A DNA stretch of 64,000 nucleotides, taken from UBA6382 sp963617965. GTDB taxonomy: Bacteria; Bacteroidota; Bacteroidia; Bacteroidales; Bacteroidaceae. Each line of letters begins with the position of its first letter. Position 1 is the stretch's first letter. Below, piece by piece: positions 25,877-34,331 of the stretch. The notes under the pieces are model-generated. The model saw nothing but the letters and a program-made list of their open reading frames with translations, was not told where the DNA came from and did not search any database. A program made the translations under genes and the position numbers. The stretch covers positions 1 through 64,000 of the forward strand of contig CAVEQO010000009.1 in NCBI GenBank assembly GCA_963617965.1, given 5' to 3'.

Positions 25877-28084
25877 TCACTTGTGTACCACACGGTCGCG
25901 GAGCTCCGCCAGCTTGCCAGAGTTCCACCTGTCGGTAGTACCGACGAGATAGCCGGTGATGCGCTGCAGCGTGTCGATGTGCGTACTACCACATTTGGGG
26001 CACACCTCCAGACCTTCGGTAGCATCTTCGTAGCCGCAGTCCATGCAGCGGTTGCGGTTGTGGTTGACAGAGCCGTAGCCGATGTTGTACTTGTCCATCA
26101 GATCCACTATGTCCATGATGGCCTGCGGGTTGTGAGTCGCATCGCCGTCAATCTCCACATAGAAGATATGACCGCCTCTCGTCAGCTCATGATACGGGGC
26201 CTCGACCTCTGCCTTGTGGCGTGGACTACAGTGGTAGTACACGGGCACATGATTGGAGTTGGTGTAGTATTCCTTGTCGGTCACGCCGGGAATGATGCCG
26301 TATTTCTTGCGGTCCACCTTGGTGAACTTGCCGGAGAGACCCTCGGCAGGAGTGGCCAGTACGCTGTAGTTGTGCTGGTATTTCTCACTGAACTGATTGG
26401 CGCGGTCACGCATATAGGAAACTATCTTCAAGCCCAGCTGCTGCGCCTCTTCGCTTTCGCCGTGGTGCTTGCCCACCAGTGCAATAAGGCACTCGGCAAG
26501 ACCGATGAACCCGATGCCGAGAGTCCCCTGGTTGATGACGGACTCTATCGTGTCGTCGGGACCGAGATTTTCGGCACCGTTCCACAGGCGCGACATCACA
26601 AGCGGGAACTGCTTCGCCAGTGCCGTGCGCTGGAACTCATAGCGTTCGTTGAGCTGTGCGGCTGTCACCTCAAGCAGGTTGTCAAGCTTCGCGAAGAAAG
26701 CGTTGACACGGTCTTCCTTATCCTCTATGCCCATACACTGTATCGCAATACCCACAAGATTCATTGTGGAGAACGAGATGTTTCCACGTCCTATCGAGGT
26801 CTTGTCGCCGTAGCGGTTTTCGAACACGCGTGTGCGGCATCCCATGGTAGCCACTTCATACTTGTAACGATCCGGGTCATCGGCTCTCCACTTCTCGTGG
26901 TGGTTGAACGTGGCGTCAAGGTTCAGGAAATTGGGGAAGAAACGGCGTGCCGTCACTTGACAGGCATACTTGTAGAGGTCGTAGTTGGGGTCTTCCGGCA
27001 GATAGCTCACACCGCGTTTCTTCTTCCATATCTGTATCGGGAAGATGGCAGTGGAGCCATTGCCCACACCCTCGTAGGTCGACTTCAGTATCTCACGTAT
27101 GATGCAGCGTCCCTCGGCAGATGTATCCGTACCGTAGTTTATGGAACTGAACACCACCTGGTTGCCTCCGCGGGAGTGAATGGTGTTCATGTTGTGGATA
27201 AATGCCTCCATGGCCTGATGCACGCGGCTCACGGTGCGGTTGACGGCATGATGCAGCACACGCTCCCTGCCAGTCATGCCAGTAAGTTCACAGGTCAGGT
27301 AGTCGGGGAACTTGGCATCATACAAATCGCTGTAATCCTTTCCGTCAAAGGCCTCTATGTACTTGATTTCCTCTATGAAAGAGCTTCTCACAAACGGAGC
27401 CAGATAAAAATCAAAGGCCGGAATAGCCTGACCACCGTGCATCTCGTTCTGCGCCGTCTCCAGCGATATGCAGGCTATCACACTCGCCGTCTCTATGCGC
27501 TTCGCCGGACGGCTCTCGCCGTGACCGGCAGAAAAGCCGTATTTCAGTATCTTGTCGAGAGGGTGCTGGACGCAAGTAAGGCTCTTGGTCGGATAGTAGT
27601 CCTTGTCGTGGACATGGAGAAGATTGTTCTTCACGGCATCATACGATGCCTCCGAAAGCAGATAGTCGTCTACGAAAGGTTTGGTGGACTCGCTTGAAAA
27701 CTTCATCATCATGCCGGCGGGGGAATCCGCGTTCATATTGGCGTTTTCACGGGTCACATCGTTGTTTTTGGTGTTGATGATGTCAAAGAAATTGTCGTGC
27801 ATCTTCGCCTGACGCGCTATCCTCCTCTTGTTACGATAGGCGATATACAGTTTTGCCACTTCCTTGCGGGTACTCTTCATCAGCTCCATTTCGACCAAGT
27901 CCTGAATGGACTCCACCTCCATCTGCTCGCGGCCAGTCATCCCAATACGGTCTGTTATTCTCTGAATCAGACCTTCGTCCTCCCCACGCTCGCTCTGAAG
28001 CATTGCCTTGCGTATGGCGGCCTTGATTTTCTCCTCGTTGTAGCCCACTATACGACCGTCTCTCTTAATAACTGTCTGTATCAT
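25877..28084 (-). CDS. nrdD: Class III (anaerobic) ribonucleoside-triphosphate reductase NrdD
   Basis: Reduces ribonucleoside triphosphates to deoxy forms without oxygen, using a glycyl radical. The 735-residue protein has an N-terminal ATP-cone (VIKRDGRIVGYNEEKIKAAIRKAM) for allosteric control and a large barrel core. At the C-terminus lie a zinc site of two Cys pairs (CMDC and CPKC) and the radical loop RITGYLVG, whose Gly carries the radical. It heads the nrdD-nrdG operon, with a TACTTTTG -7 box about 60 bp upstream. Confidence 0.97.
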   Translation of the reverse strand: MIQTVIKRDGRIVGYNEEKIKAAIRKAMLQSERGEDEGLIQRITDRIGMTGREQMEVESIQDLVEMELMKSTRKEVAKLYIAYRNKRRIARQAKMHDNFFDIINTKNNDVTRENANMNADSPAGMMMKFSSESTKPFVDDYLLSEASYDAVKNNLLHVHDKDYYPTKSLTCVQHPLDKILKYGFSAGHGESRPAKRIETASVIACISLETAQNEMHGGQAIPAFDFYLAPFVRSSFIEEIKYIEAFDGKDYSDLYDAKFPDYLTCELTGMTGRERVLHHAVNRTVSRVHQAMEAFIHNMNTIHSRGGNQVVFSSINYGTDTSAEGRCIIREILKSTYEGVGNGSTAIFPIQIWKKKRGVSYLPEDPNYDLYKYACQVTARRFFPNFLNLDATFNHHEKWRADDPDRYKYEVATMGCRTRVFENRYGDKTSIGRGNISFSTMNLVGIAIQCMGIEDKEDRVNAFFAKLDNLLEVTAAQLNERYEFQRTALAKQFPLVMSRLWNGAENLGPDDTIESVINQGTLGIGFIGLAECLIALVGKHHGESEEAQQLGLKIVSYMRDRANQFSEKYQHNYSVLATPAEGLSGKFTKVDRKKYGIIPGVTDKEYYTNSNHVPVYYHCSPRHKAEVEAPYHELTRGGHIFYVEIDGDATHNPQAIMDIVDLMDKYNIGYGSVNHNRNRCMDCGYEDATEGLEVCPKCGSTHIDTLQRITGYLVGTTDRWNSGKLAELRDRVVHK

Positions 28085-28431
28085 TGTTCCTTATTTGTTT
28101 ATGGTTAAATCCGCACTTATATGGACGCTGTTTTCCAGCACGACAAAAGTACACAACAATACCGAAACCGACAAGTGTTTCTTTAATTATTTTTTCAATA
28201 AAATTCCGTTAAGGTTTTCGTTTTGGAAAACTTTTTAGCTTTCGCTAAAACGCAACTCTTTGACCGTCAGATATTTGTTGTTGCCAATCGGAAAACTTTT
28301 CTTGTTTCAAAGAAATTTTGTTGTACCGGAACGGACAACAAAAATCTTTTCACACACTCCAAGCACAACATTTCCAGTTCTCCCGAAAAGCCCTGCAAAA
28401 CCGATCGGCAGACACATTTACAGCAGCAACG
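28085..28431. promoter_or_regulatory. nrdD promoter region
   Basis: TACTTTTG (28151-28144, minus strand) is a full -7 box, with CTTG (28175-28172) 20 bp upstream as a probable -33 element. A perfect hairpin TTTAGC-TTTC-GCTAAA with one extra pair (28234-28251) stands about 80 bp further upstream. It may be a weak terminator for the DUF554 gene, being followed by AGTTTT on the minus strand. The rest is AT-rich, and I see no gene in it. Confidence 0.5.
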
Positions 28432-29121
28432 TCAGAAGATCATGCGCCACAGGTGTTTCAGCCCGAAAAACAACGGCGGCACCAGCAGCGAAGGAAGAAA
28501 ATTGAGAGTCTTCAAGTCCTTTATGTCAAGAAGCGAAAAACCTGTGGAAAGTATCAGCACTCCGCCGACAATGGATATTTCGTTGGTGACCTCCTGCGAA
28601 ATCACACCCTGAGCCAGCAGGGCAAGGCAATAGAACATTCCCTGCCACAGAAACAGCACCGGGGCGGCAAGCAGCATCCCGATGCCATAGGTGGCGGCAA
28701 GCACACACGACGTGACAATGTCAAGTGTGGCATTTGTATAGAGAAACGTATTGTCGCCGTTCAGCGCGCTCAGCATCGGACCTACCATGGAGAATGTACC
28801 AATACAGTAGAGCATACAACCGGTGGTAAGCCCACGCGCGAGCTCTGTCCCGGCGTGTTTCTCAGCATATTTCTTCACCCGGTCGTCAATGCGGAGTGCT
28901 GTGCCCACAAGCCCACCGACAGCAATGGACAGAATGAACAGTACGGGGTAGTCGCTCCCGCCAAGCCGCGAAATGCAGGCATTGGCGCCCAACACAAGTG
29001 TACACAGACCGAGCCCCGTGAACAAGGCTTTCCGGTACGTTTCCTTGATTCCTTTCTTCAAAACAGCACCCACTATCGTCCCTACCACGATGGTTGCCGT
29101 GTTCACTATCGTTCCGATCAT
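28432..29121 (-). CDS. DUF554 family membrane protein
   Basis: A 229-residue integral membrane protein with about six or seven hydrophobic helices. Its opening MIGTIVNTATIVVGTIVGAVLKKGI, then GALFTGLGLCTLVLGANA-like and LSIAVGGLVGTALRIDDRVKKYAE segments, are diagnostic of DUF554 (YdfK-like) proteins. They are probable small-molecule transporters of unknown substrate. It is divergent from the carboxylase gene, and the two promoters lie 22 bp apart (29197-29204 minus, 29227-29234 plus). Confidence 0.85.
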   Translation of the reverse strand: MIGTIVNTATIVVGTIVGAVLKKGIKETYRKALFTGLGLCTLVLGANACISRLGGSDYPVLFILSIAVGGLVGTALRIDDRVKKYAEKHAGTELARGLTTGCMLYCIGTFSMVGPMLSALNGDNTFLYTNATLDIVTSCVLAATYGIGMLLAAPVLFLWQGMFYCLALLAQGVISQEVTNEISIVGGVLILSTGFSLLDIKDLKTLNFLPSLLVPPLFFGLKHLWRMIF

Positions 29122-29196
29122 CTGTTTTGCAATTGCCAGTTATCACAGTGTGCATATTTACAAACGGAGTAGCCTGCCACACGCACATTTCAACTG

Positions 29197-29234
29197 CAAA
29201 AGTACCACTTTCCGAGTTAAAGTGAGTAACTTTG
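29197..29234. promoter_or_regulatory. Divergent promoters: DUF554 (minus) and carboxylase (plus)
   Basis: TACTTTTG (29204-29197, minus) lies 76 bp before the DUF554 ATG. TAACTTTG (29227-29234, plus) lies 11 bp before the first ATG of the carboxylase gene and 26 bp before the second. Both match the -7 core. No convincing -33 boxes are seen. The cores are 22 bp apart, so the two polymerases would compete. Confidence 0.55.
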
Positions 29235-29245
29235 CCAGCCAAAAC

Positions 29246-30922
29246 ATGACAGAAAACGAAATGCAGAAAAAGAAAGTTCAATTCAGTCTTGTCTACAGAG
29301 ACATGTTCCAGTCCTCCGGCAAATTCCAGCCGCGCAAGGACCAGCTTGAGCGCGTTGCGCCTGCGATAATCGACATGGGGTGCTTTGCGAGAGTAGAAAC
29401 CAACGGCGGAGCCTTTGAACAGGTAAATCTGCTTTACGGAGAAAACCCCAACAAGGCCGTGCGGGCTTTCACCGCACCATTCAACAAGGCAGGCATCAAG
29501 ACACACATGCTTGACCGCGGTCTCAATGCGCTGCGCATGTTTCCGGTGCCAGCCGATGTGCGCAAGCTGATGTACAAGGTGAAACACGCACAGGGCGTGG
29601 ACATACCGCGCATCTTCTGCGGTCTCAATGACGTGCGCAACATCATACCATCAATACAGTACGCCAAAGACGGAGGCATGACCCCCCAGGCCACGCTCTG
29701 CATCACCAACTCGCCCATCCATACGGCAGAATACTATTTCGGCATCGCACAACAGCTCATTGAGGCAGGCGCACCCGAAATATGCCTGAAGGATATGGCA
29801 GGTATCGGGCAGCCTGCCATGCTGGGCAAGCTCACCGCAATGATCAAGCAGGAGTATCCGAATGTTATCATACAGTACCACGGCCACAGCGGTCCGGGTC
29901 TCTCCATGGCCTCCGTACTTGAAGTCTGCAAAGCCGGTGCCGACGTGATAGACACAGCCGTTGAACCGCTCGCATGGGGCAAGATACACCCCGATGTGAT
30001 TTCGGTGCAGTCCATGCTCAAACATGCGGGTTTCGACGTCCCCGAAATCAATATGGACGCATACATGGAGGTGCGCAAGCTCACACAGGAATTCATTGAC
30101 GACTTCCTCGGCTACTTCATGAGCCCAAGCAACAAGCTAATGTCGTCACTCCTGCTTGGCTGCGGTCTTCCCGGCGGCATGATGGGCAGCATGATGGCAG
30201 ACCTCAAGGGTGTGGAGAGCGCCATCAACTCCAACCGCGCCAAGAAAGGGCTTGAACCCTACACCGAAGACCAGCTCCTCGTCAAACTGTTCAACGAAGT
30301 GGCCTACGTGTGGCCGCGCGTGGGCTATCCCCCACTCGTCACCCCGTTCAGCCAGTATGTCAAGAACATTGCCCTGATGAACCTCCTCGCCGATTCCATG
30401 GGCAAGCCGCGCTACTCAATGATGGACCAGTCCATCTGGGGCATGATTCTGGGCAAGAGCGGCAGACTGCCCGGCAAGGTGGCACCAGAAATAGTGGAAC
30501 TGGCCAAGAAAAAAGGATACGAGTTCACCGACGCCAACCCGCAGGACAACTACCCCGATGACCTGCAGACCTACATCGACGAGATGGCAGCCAATGGCTG
30601 GGATCGCGGTCAGGACGACGAGGAGCTCTTCGAACTCGCCATGCACCCGTCGCAATACCGTGACTACAAAAGCGGCATAGCAAAGGAACGTTTTGAGACC
30701 GACCTCGCCAAGGCCAAGGCTGCCGCAAGCGACAATGCCACGGTGCAGGTCGCCGCAGGCATTTCCAAGCCAGCATCGGCAGCCACACCCAAGGGTGATA
30801 CCAGCGATGAAATAGCGGCAGCCATCTCCATGGCACTGCAGCAAGCCACCGGCGGCGACCGGGAGAGCGGAGTCATCACCATCAGACCGTACGTCAGTCC
30901 CTGGGCAACCAGAAGATTTTAG
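29246..30922 (+). CDS. Pyruvate carboxylase subunit B / oxaloacetate decarboxylase alpha-type carboxyltransferase
   Basis: A carboxyltransferase-domain subunit of a biotin-dependent enzyme interconverting pyruvate and oxaloacetate. It begins KVQFSLVYRDMFQSSGKFQ, with the metal-binding Asp of the family's LRDxxQS motif. Next are GCFARVETNGGAFEQVN, APEICLKDMAGIGQP with the carboxylatable-type Lys, and IIQYHGHSGPGL with the metal His. A helical domain follows and includes PPLVTPFSQYVKN. At 558 residues it stops without a biotinyl MKM motif, so the biotin carrier must be a separate protein. The -7 box is so close to the ATG at 29246 that initiation at 29261 (MQKKKVQF) is quite possible. The Bacteroidales oxaloacetate decarboxylase beta and gamma genes are not in the window. 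Confidence 0.88.
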   Translation: MTENEMQKKKVQFSLVYRDMFQSSGKFQPRKDQLERVAPAIIDMGCFARVETNGGAFEQVNLLYGENPNKAVRAFTAPFNKAGIKTHMLDRGLNALRMFPVPADVRKLMYKVKHAQGVDIPRIFCGLNDVRNIIPSIQYAKDGGMTPQATLCITNSPIHTAEYYFGIAQQLIEAGAPEICLKDMAGIGQPAMLGKLTAMIKQEYPNVIIQYHGHSGPGLSMASVLEVCKAGADVIDTAVEPLAWGKIHPDVISVQSMLKHAGFDVPEINMDAYMEVRKLTQEFIDDFLGYFMSPSNKLMSSLLLGCGLPGGMMGSMMADLKGVESAINSNRAKKGLEPYTEDQLLVKLFNEVAYVWPRVGYPPLVTPFSQYVKNIALMNLLADSMGKPRYSMMDQSIWGMILGKSGRLPGKVAPEIVELAKKKGYEFTDANPQDNYPDDLQTYIDEMAANGWDRGQDDEELFELAMHPSQYRDYKSGIAKERFETDLAKAKAAASDNATVQVAAGISKPASAATPKGDTSDEIAAAISMALQQATGGDRESGVITIRPYVSPWATRRF

Positions 30923-30941
30923 GAAGTCCTACACATACAAA

Positions 30942-30988
30942 GGAAGCGGGTATGCACGTTGTTTTTGTGCATACCCGCTTCCGCTTTT
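30942..30988 (+). terminator. Terminator after carboxylase gene
   Basis: A 16-pair perfect stem (GGAAGCGGGTATGCAC with its complement) with a nine-base T-rich loop, followed by GCTTTTC. It starts 20 bp after the stop codon. Confidence 0.85.
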
Positions 30989-31034
30989 CAATCCGCCAGA
31001 AACGGAGCTTATTGCAGCGGCCGACGGGAAATCA

Positions 31035-31066
31035 CTTGCGCAGGTTGTTTTTTTGTTGTAATTTTG
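31035..31066 (+). promoter_or_regulatory. Promoter of pflBA
   Basis: CTTG (31035-31038), a 20 bp spacer, then TAATTTTG (31059-31066) on the plus strand. The pflB ATG is 71 bp downstream. Confidence 0.65.
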
Positions 31067-31137
31067 CAGGCCGAAAACCAAGGCGGCATTGCCCCGATAC
31101 GGGCAAGACCGCACAATATTAATCTAACACCTATATT

Positions 31138-33378
31138 ATGATTTTGCAGAACTTGCAAACCGGTTTCAAAGGTTCCAACTGGAAAAACGAAATCGATGTA
31201 CGCGACTTTATCCAATCCAACTACGAACCCTATGACGGCAATGAGAGTTTCCTCTGCGGCCCTACAAAGCGGACAATGCACCTCTGGAACATGTTGTCAG
31301 AGATGTTCGAAGTGGAACGGCAGAAAGGCGTTTATGATGCCGAGACCCGTCTGCCGCAAAGCATAGACACCTACGGAGCCGGATACATTGACCGCGACAG
31401 CGAGGTCATTGTGGGACTGCAGACCGACGCCCCACTCAAGCGCGGCATCTTTCCCAAAGGCGGCATACGCATGGTGGAGAAAGCCCTACAGTCCTACGGT
31501 TACGAGCTTGACCCCGTTACCAAGACAATCTTCACCAAGTACCGCAAGACACACAACGAGGGCGTGTTTTCCGCATACAACGACGACATAAAGGCAGCCC
31601 GTCATGCCCATATCATAACCGGACTGCCCGATGCCTACGGCCGCGGCCGCATTATAGGCGACTACCGCCGTATCGCCCTCTACGGCACCTCCAACCTAAT
31701 AGAGGAGAAGAAGCGCTATTTCAAGCGAATCGACATACAGGAATTCACGGAGGAGATTGTGCGCCACCGCGAGGAGGTTTCAGAGCAGATCAAAGCCCTC
31801 AAACAATTCGAGAAGATGTGTGCGGCCTATGGGTTCGACGTGACGCTCCCAGCCAAAAACGCGCGCGAAGCCGTGCAGTGGACATACTTCGGCTATCTCG
31901 GAGCTGTGAAAGACCAGGACGGTGCGGCGATGTCGCTGGGACGCGTGTGTGCATTCCTCGACATCTTCATACAGCACGACCTGAAAAACGGAGTCATCAC
32001 CGAACAGGAGGCGCAGGAACTCATAGACCAGATGATCATGAAACTGCGCATCGTGCGCTTCCTCCGCACCCCCGAATACAACGACCTCTTCTCGGGCGAC
32101 CCCATCTGGGCCACCGCCTCGCTCGGCGGCATGGGTATTGACGGTCGCCACATGGTCACAAAAACCGACTTCCGCTTCCTGCACACCTTGTATAATATGG
32201 GGCCTTCACCAGAACCCAACCTGACGGTACTGTGGAGCGAACATCTGCCCGAGGCGTGGAAGAGGTTCTGCGCCAAGGTCAGCATAGACACCAGTGCCAT
32301 ACAGTATGAAAATGACGACCTCATGCGCGCCGAGCTTGGCGACGACTACGGCATAGCATGTTGCGTATCACCCATGAAGATAGGCAAACAGATGCAGTTT
32401 TTCGGCGCACGGGCAAACCTCGCCAAGTGTATGCTTTATGCCATCAACGGCGGACGCGACGAGATACTCGACGAGCAGATAGCTCCGGCTTTCGCCCCCA
32501 TCACCGGCGACTGGCTCACCTATGAGGAGTTCATGCCAAAATTCGAGCAGATGATGCGCTGGCTTGCCAAGACCTATGTCAACGCGCTGAAGATCATACA
32601 CTACATGCACGACAAATACGACTACGAGGCTTTTGAAATGGCCCTGCACGACGGCGACGTGGAGCGCACCCGCGCCACGGGCATCGCCGGGCTGTCCATC
32701 GTGACCGACTCCATTGCCGCCATGAAGCACTGCCGCATACGCATCATACGCAACGAGACGGGACTTGCCGTTGGCTATAAGATAGAAGAGGGCGAATATG
32801 TCCCCTTCGGCAACAACTGCGACGAGACGGACTCCATTGCCGTAAGCCTGACAGAGAAATTCATGGAATACCTGCGCCAGCACCGCACCTACCGCGATGC
32901 CGTGCCCACACAGAGCCTGCTCACCATCACTTCTAACGTGGTCTACGGACGCAACACCGGCGCCACACCCGACGGCAGAGCCAAGGGTGTGCCGTTCGCA
33001 CCGGGAGCAAACCCCATGAACTCGCGCGATGTGAAAGGAGCTGTGGCGGCACTGGCTTCGGTGGCAAAACTGCCGTTCCAGCACTCGCGCGACGGCATCT
33101 CATACACCTTTGCCATCGCTCCGGGTGCACTGGGCAAGACCAAGGATACGAGGGCGGACAATCTCGTGCATCTGCTTGACGGATACTTCACTCCCACGGG
33201 GGGACAGCACCTCAACGTCAACGTGTTTGACCGACAGCTCCTGCTTGACGCCATGGATCACCCCGAGAAATACCCACAACTTACTATACGCGTGAGCGGC
33301 TACGCCGTGAATTTCGTAAAACTCACGCGCGAACAGCAGCTCGATGTGCTGTCGCGCACCATCAACCAGGGAATGTAA
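31138..33378 (+). CDS. pflB: Pyruvate formate-lyase
   Basis: Splits pyruvate with CoA into acetyl-CoA and formate by a glycyl-radical mechanism, the main anaerobic pyruvate sink. The 746-residue protein has the catalytic Cys pair CC (408-409) in IACCVSPMKIG and the radical Gly721 in RVSGYAVNF, close to the C-terminus. Earlier landmarks are TYGAGYIDRD, IVGLQTDAPLKRGIFPKGG and ITGLPDAYGRGRIIGDYRR. Length and motifs are standard for PFL1. The activase gene follows after 19 bp. Confidence 0.97.
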   Translation: MILQNLQTGFKGSNWKNEIDVRDFIQSNYEPYDGNESFLCGPTKRTMHLWNMLSEMFEVERQKGVYDAETRLPQSIDTYGAGYIDRDSEVIVGLQTDAPLKRGIFPKGGIRMVEKALQSYGYELDPVTKTIFTKYRKTHNEGVFSAYNDDIKAARHAHIITGLPDAYGRGRIIGDYRRIALYGTSNLIEEKKRYFKRIDIQEFTEEIVRHREEVSEQIKALKQFEKMCAAYGFDVTLPAKNAREAVQWTYFGYLGAVKDQDGAAMSLGRVCAFLDIFIQHDLKNGVITEQEAQELIDQMIMKLRIVRFLRTPEYNDLFSGDPIWATASLGGMGIDGRHMVTKTDFRFLHTLYNMGPSPEPNLTVLWSEHLPEAWKRFCAKVSIDTSAIQYENDDLMRAELGDDYGIACCVSPMKIGKQMQFFGARANLAKCMLYAINGGRDEILDEQIAPAFAPITGDWLTYEEFMPKFEQMMRWLAKTYVNALKIIHYMHDKYDYEAFEMALHDGDVERTRATGIAGLSIVTDSIAAMKHCRIRIIRNETGLAVGYKIEEGEYVPFGNNCDETDSIAVSLTEKFMEYLRQHRTYRDAVPTQSLLTITSNVVYGRNTGATPDGRAKGVPFAPGANPMNSRDVKGAVAALASVAKLPFQHSRDGISYTFAIAPGALGKTKDTRADNLVHLLDGYFTPTGGQHLNVNVFDRQLLLDAMDHPEKYPQLTIRVSGYAVNFVKLTREQQLDVLSRTINQGM

Positions 33379-33397
33379 GGACCTGTCGCCCCAACGC

Positions 33398-34120
33398 ATG
33401 ACGGGACACATACATTCCATCGAGTCGTTCGGCACCGTGGACGGTCCAGGCATACGCTTCGTGGCGTTCATGCAGGGCTGTCCGCTGCGGTGCGCGTTCT
33501 GCCACAACCCCGACACATGGGATCCGCACGCCAAATGCCGGTACGAGCTTACGCCCCAGGAACTTGCGGACGAGGCTCTGCGCTACCGCCCGTTCATCAA
33601 AAACGGCGGCGTGACGGTCTCCGGCGGCGAGCCCCTTATGCAGGCTCTTTTCGTGACCGAGTTTTTCCGGCTGTGCAAGGAGAACGGCATACACACCGCC
33701 CTTGACACAAGCGGGGCGTATACATCGGCAAATGCCCTTGGCGTCCTTGACCATACAGACCTCGTGCTGCTTGACATAAAGACTATGGACACACAGCTTT
33801 ACGGACGTCTCACGAACTTTCCGCAAAAGCCATGCCTCGATTTTCTGAACCGATTGGAAGAACGCGGCATCGCCACTTGGATACGTCATGTGGTAGTGCC
33901 CGGCATCACTGACAATGACGAATGGCTTGACCGCCTCGGCAGACACGCGGCACGCTACAAGTGTGTGGAACGCATAGAGATACTGCCCTACCACACGTTG
34001 GGCGTGTTCAAATATCATCAGCTCGGGCTGGAATATCCGCTTGATGGTGTGAAACCGCTGTCGGCGGAACGCACGGAGAAGATAAGGAAACGTCTCTCCA
34101 CCTACAAGCCATGCCTGTAG
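33398..34120 (+). CDS. pflA: Pyruvate formate-lyase activating enzyme
   Basis: The radical-SAM activase that generates the PflB glycyl radical. I chose the ATG at 33398, giving MTGHIHSIESFGTVDGPGIR, the conserved activase opening; the frame extends upstream into pflB's 3' end. The 240-residue protein carries QGCPLRCAFCHNPDTW (CxxxCxxC cluster), VTVSGGEPLMQ (SAM binding) and a late EILPYHTLGVFKY. The length is normal. Confidence 0.95.
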   Translation: MTGHIHSIESFGTVDGPGIRFVAFMQGCPLRCAFCHNPDTWDPHAKCRYELTPQELADEALRYRPFIKNGGVTVSGGEPLMQALFVTEFFRLCKENGIHTALDTSGAYTSANALGVLDHTDLVLLDIKTMDTQLYGRLTNFPQKPCLDFLNRLEERGIATWIRHVVVPGITDNDEWLDRLGRHAARYKCVERIEILPYHTLGVFKYHQLGLEYPLDGVKPLSAERTEKIRKRLSTYKPCL

Positions 34121-34134
34121 GCCGGGACGGTTGC

Positions 34135-34162
34135 AAAAAAAGAGGAAGATTGTCTCTTCCTC
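34135..34162 (-). terminator. Terminator after tRNA-Pro
   Basis: On the minus strand AGGAAGA and TCTTCCT pair around a five-base loop, followed by C and seven T. It begins 7 bp beyond the 3' end of the tRNA and lies just past the pflA stop on the other strand, separating the convergent units. Confidence 0.8.
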
Positions 34163-34167
34163 TCCGT

Positions 34168-34241
34168 CGGGGTACCAGGATTCGAACCTGGGACCCCCTG
34201 CTCCCAAAGCAGGTGCGCTAACCGGGCTGCGCTACACCCCG
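34168..34241 (-). tRNA. tRNA-Pro (anticodon TGG)
   Basis: A 74-base tRNA read on the minus strand. The acceptor stem CGGGGTG pairs with TACCCCG (one G-U). The D arm is GCGCAGCCCGGTTAGCGC. The anticodon stem CCTGC/GCAGG holds loop TTTGGGA (anticodon TGG, reading CCA). The T arm CCAGG-TTCGAAT-CCTGG is perfect. The 3' CCA is not encoded. A -7 box (TACCTTTG, 34266-34259) lies 18 bp upstream and an intrinsic terminator follows. Confidence 0.97.
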
Positions 34242-34258
34242 TTTTCATTTACGTGGTG

Positions 34259-34266
34259 CAAAGGTA
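34259..34266 (-). promoter_or_regulatory. -7 promoter box of tRNA-Pro
   Basis: TACCTTTG on the minus strand, a full match to TAnnTTTG, 18 bp before the tRNA 5' end. Confidence 0.6.
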
Positions 34267-34331
34267 ACGCTTTTTTCCAAAACGCCAAGCCTCTTCTGCG
34301 GAAAAACAGAAACACCGCATCCATGGCTTAG

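Noticed and set aside
25790..27697. Open frame of 635 codons on the plus strand opposite nrdD
   Set aside because: nrdD on the other strand has full catalytic motifs; this frame has no recognisable feature.
28234..28251. Perfect small hairpin between nrdD and the DUF554 gene
   Set aside because: Could be a weak terminator or an operator; too short and unsupported to report as a separate regulator of nrdD.
29338..30922. Carboxylase gene as a complete biotin enzyme
   Set aside because: No biotinyl-lysine MKM motif at the C-terminus; only the carboxyltransferase part is present.
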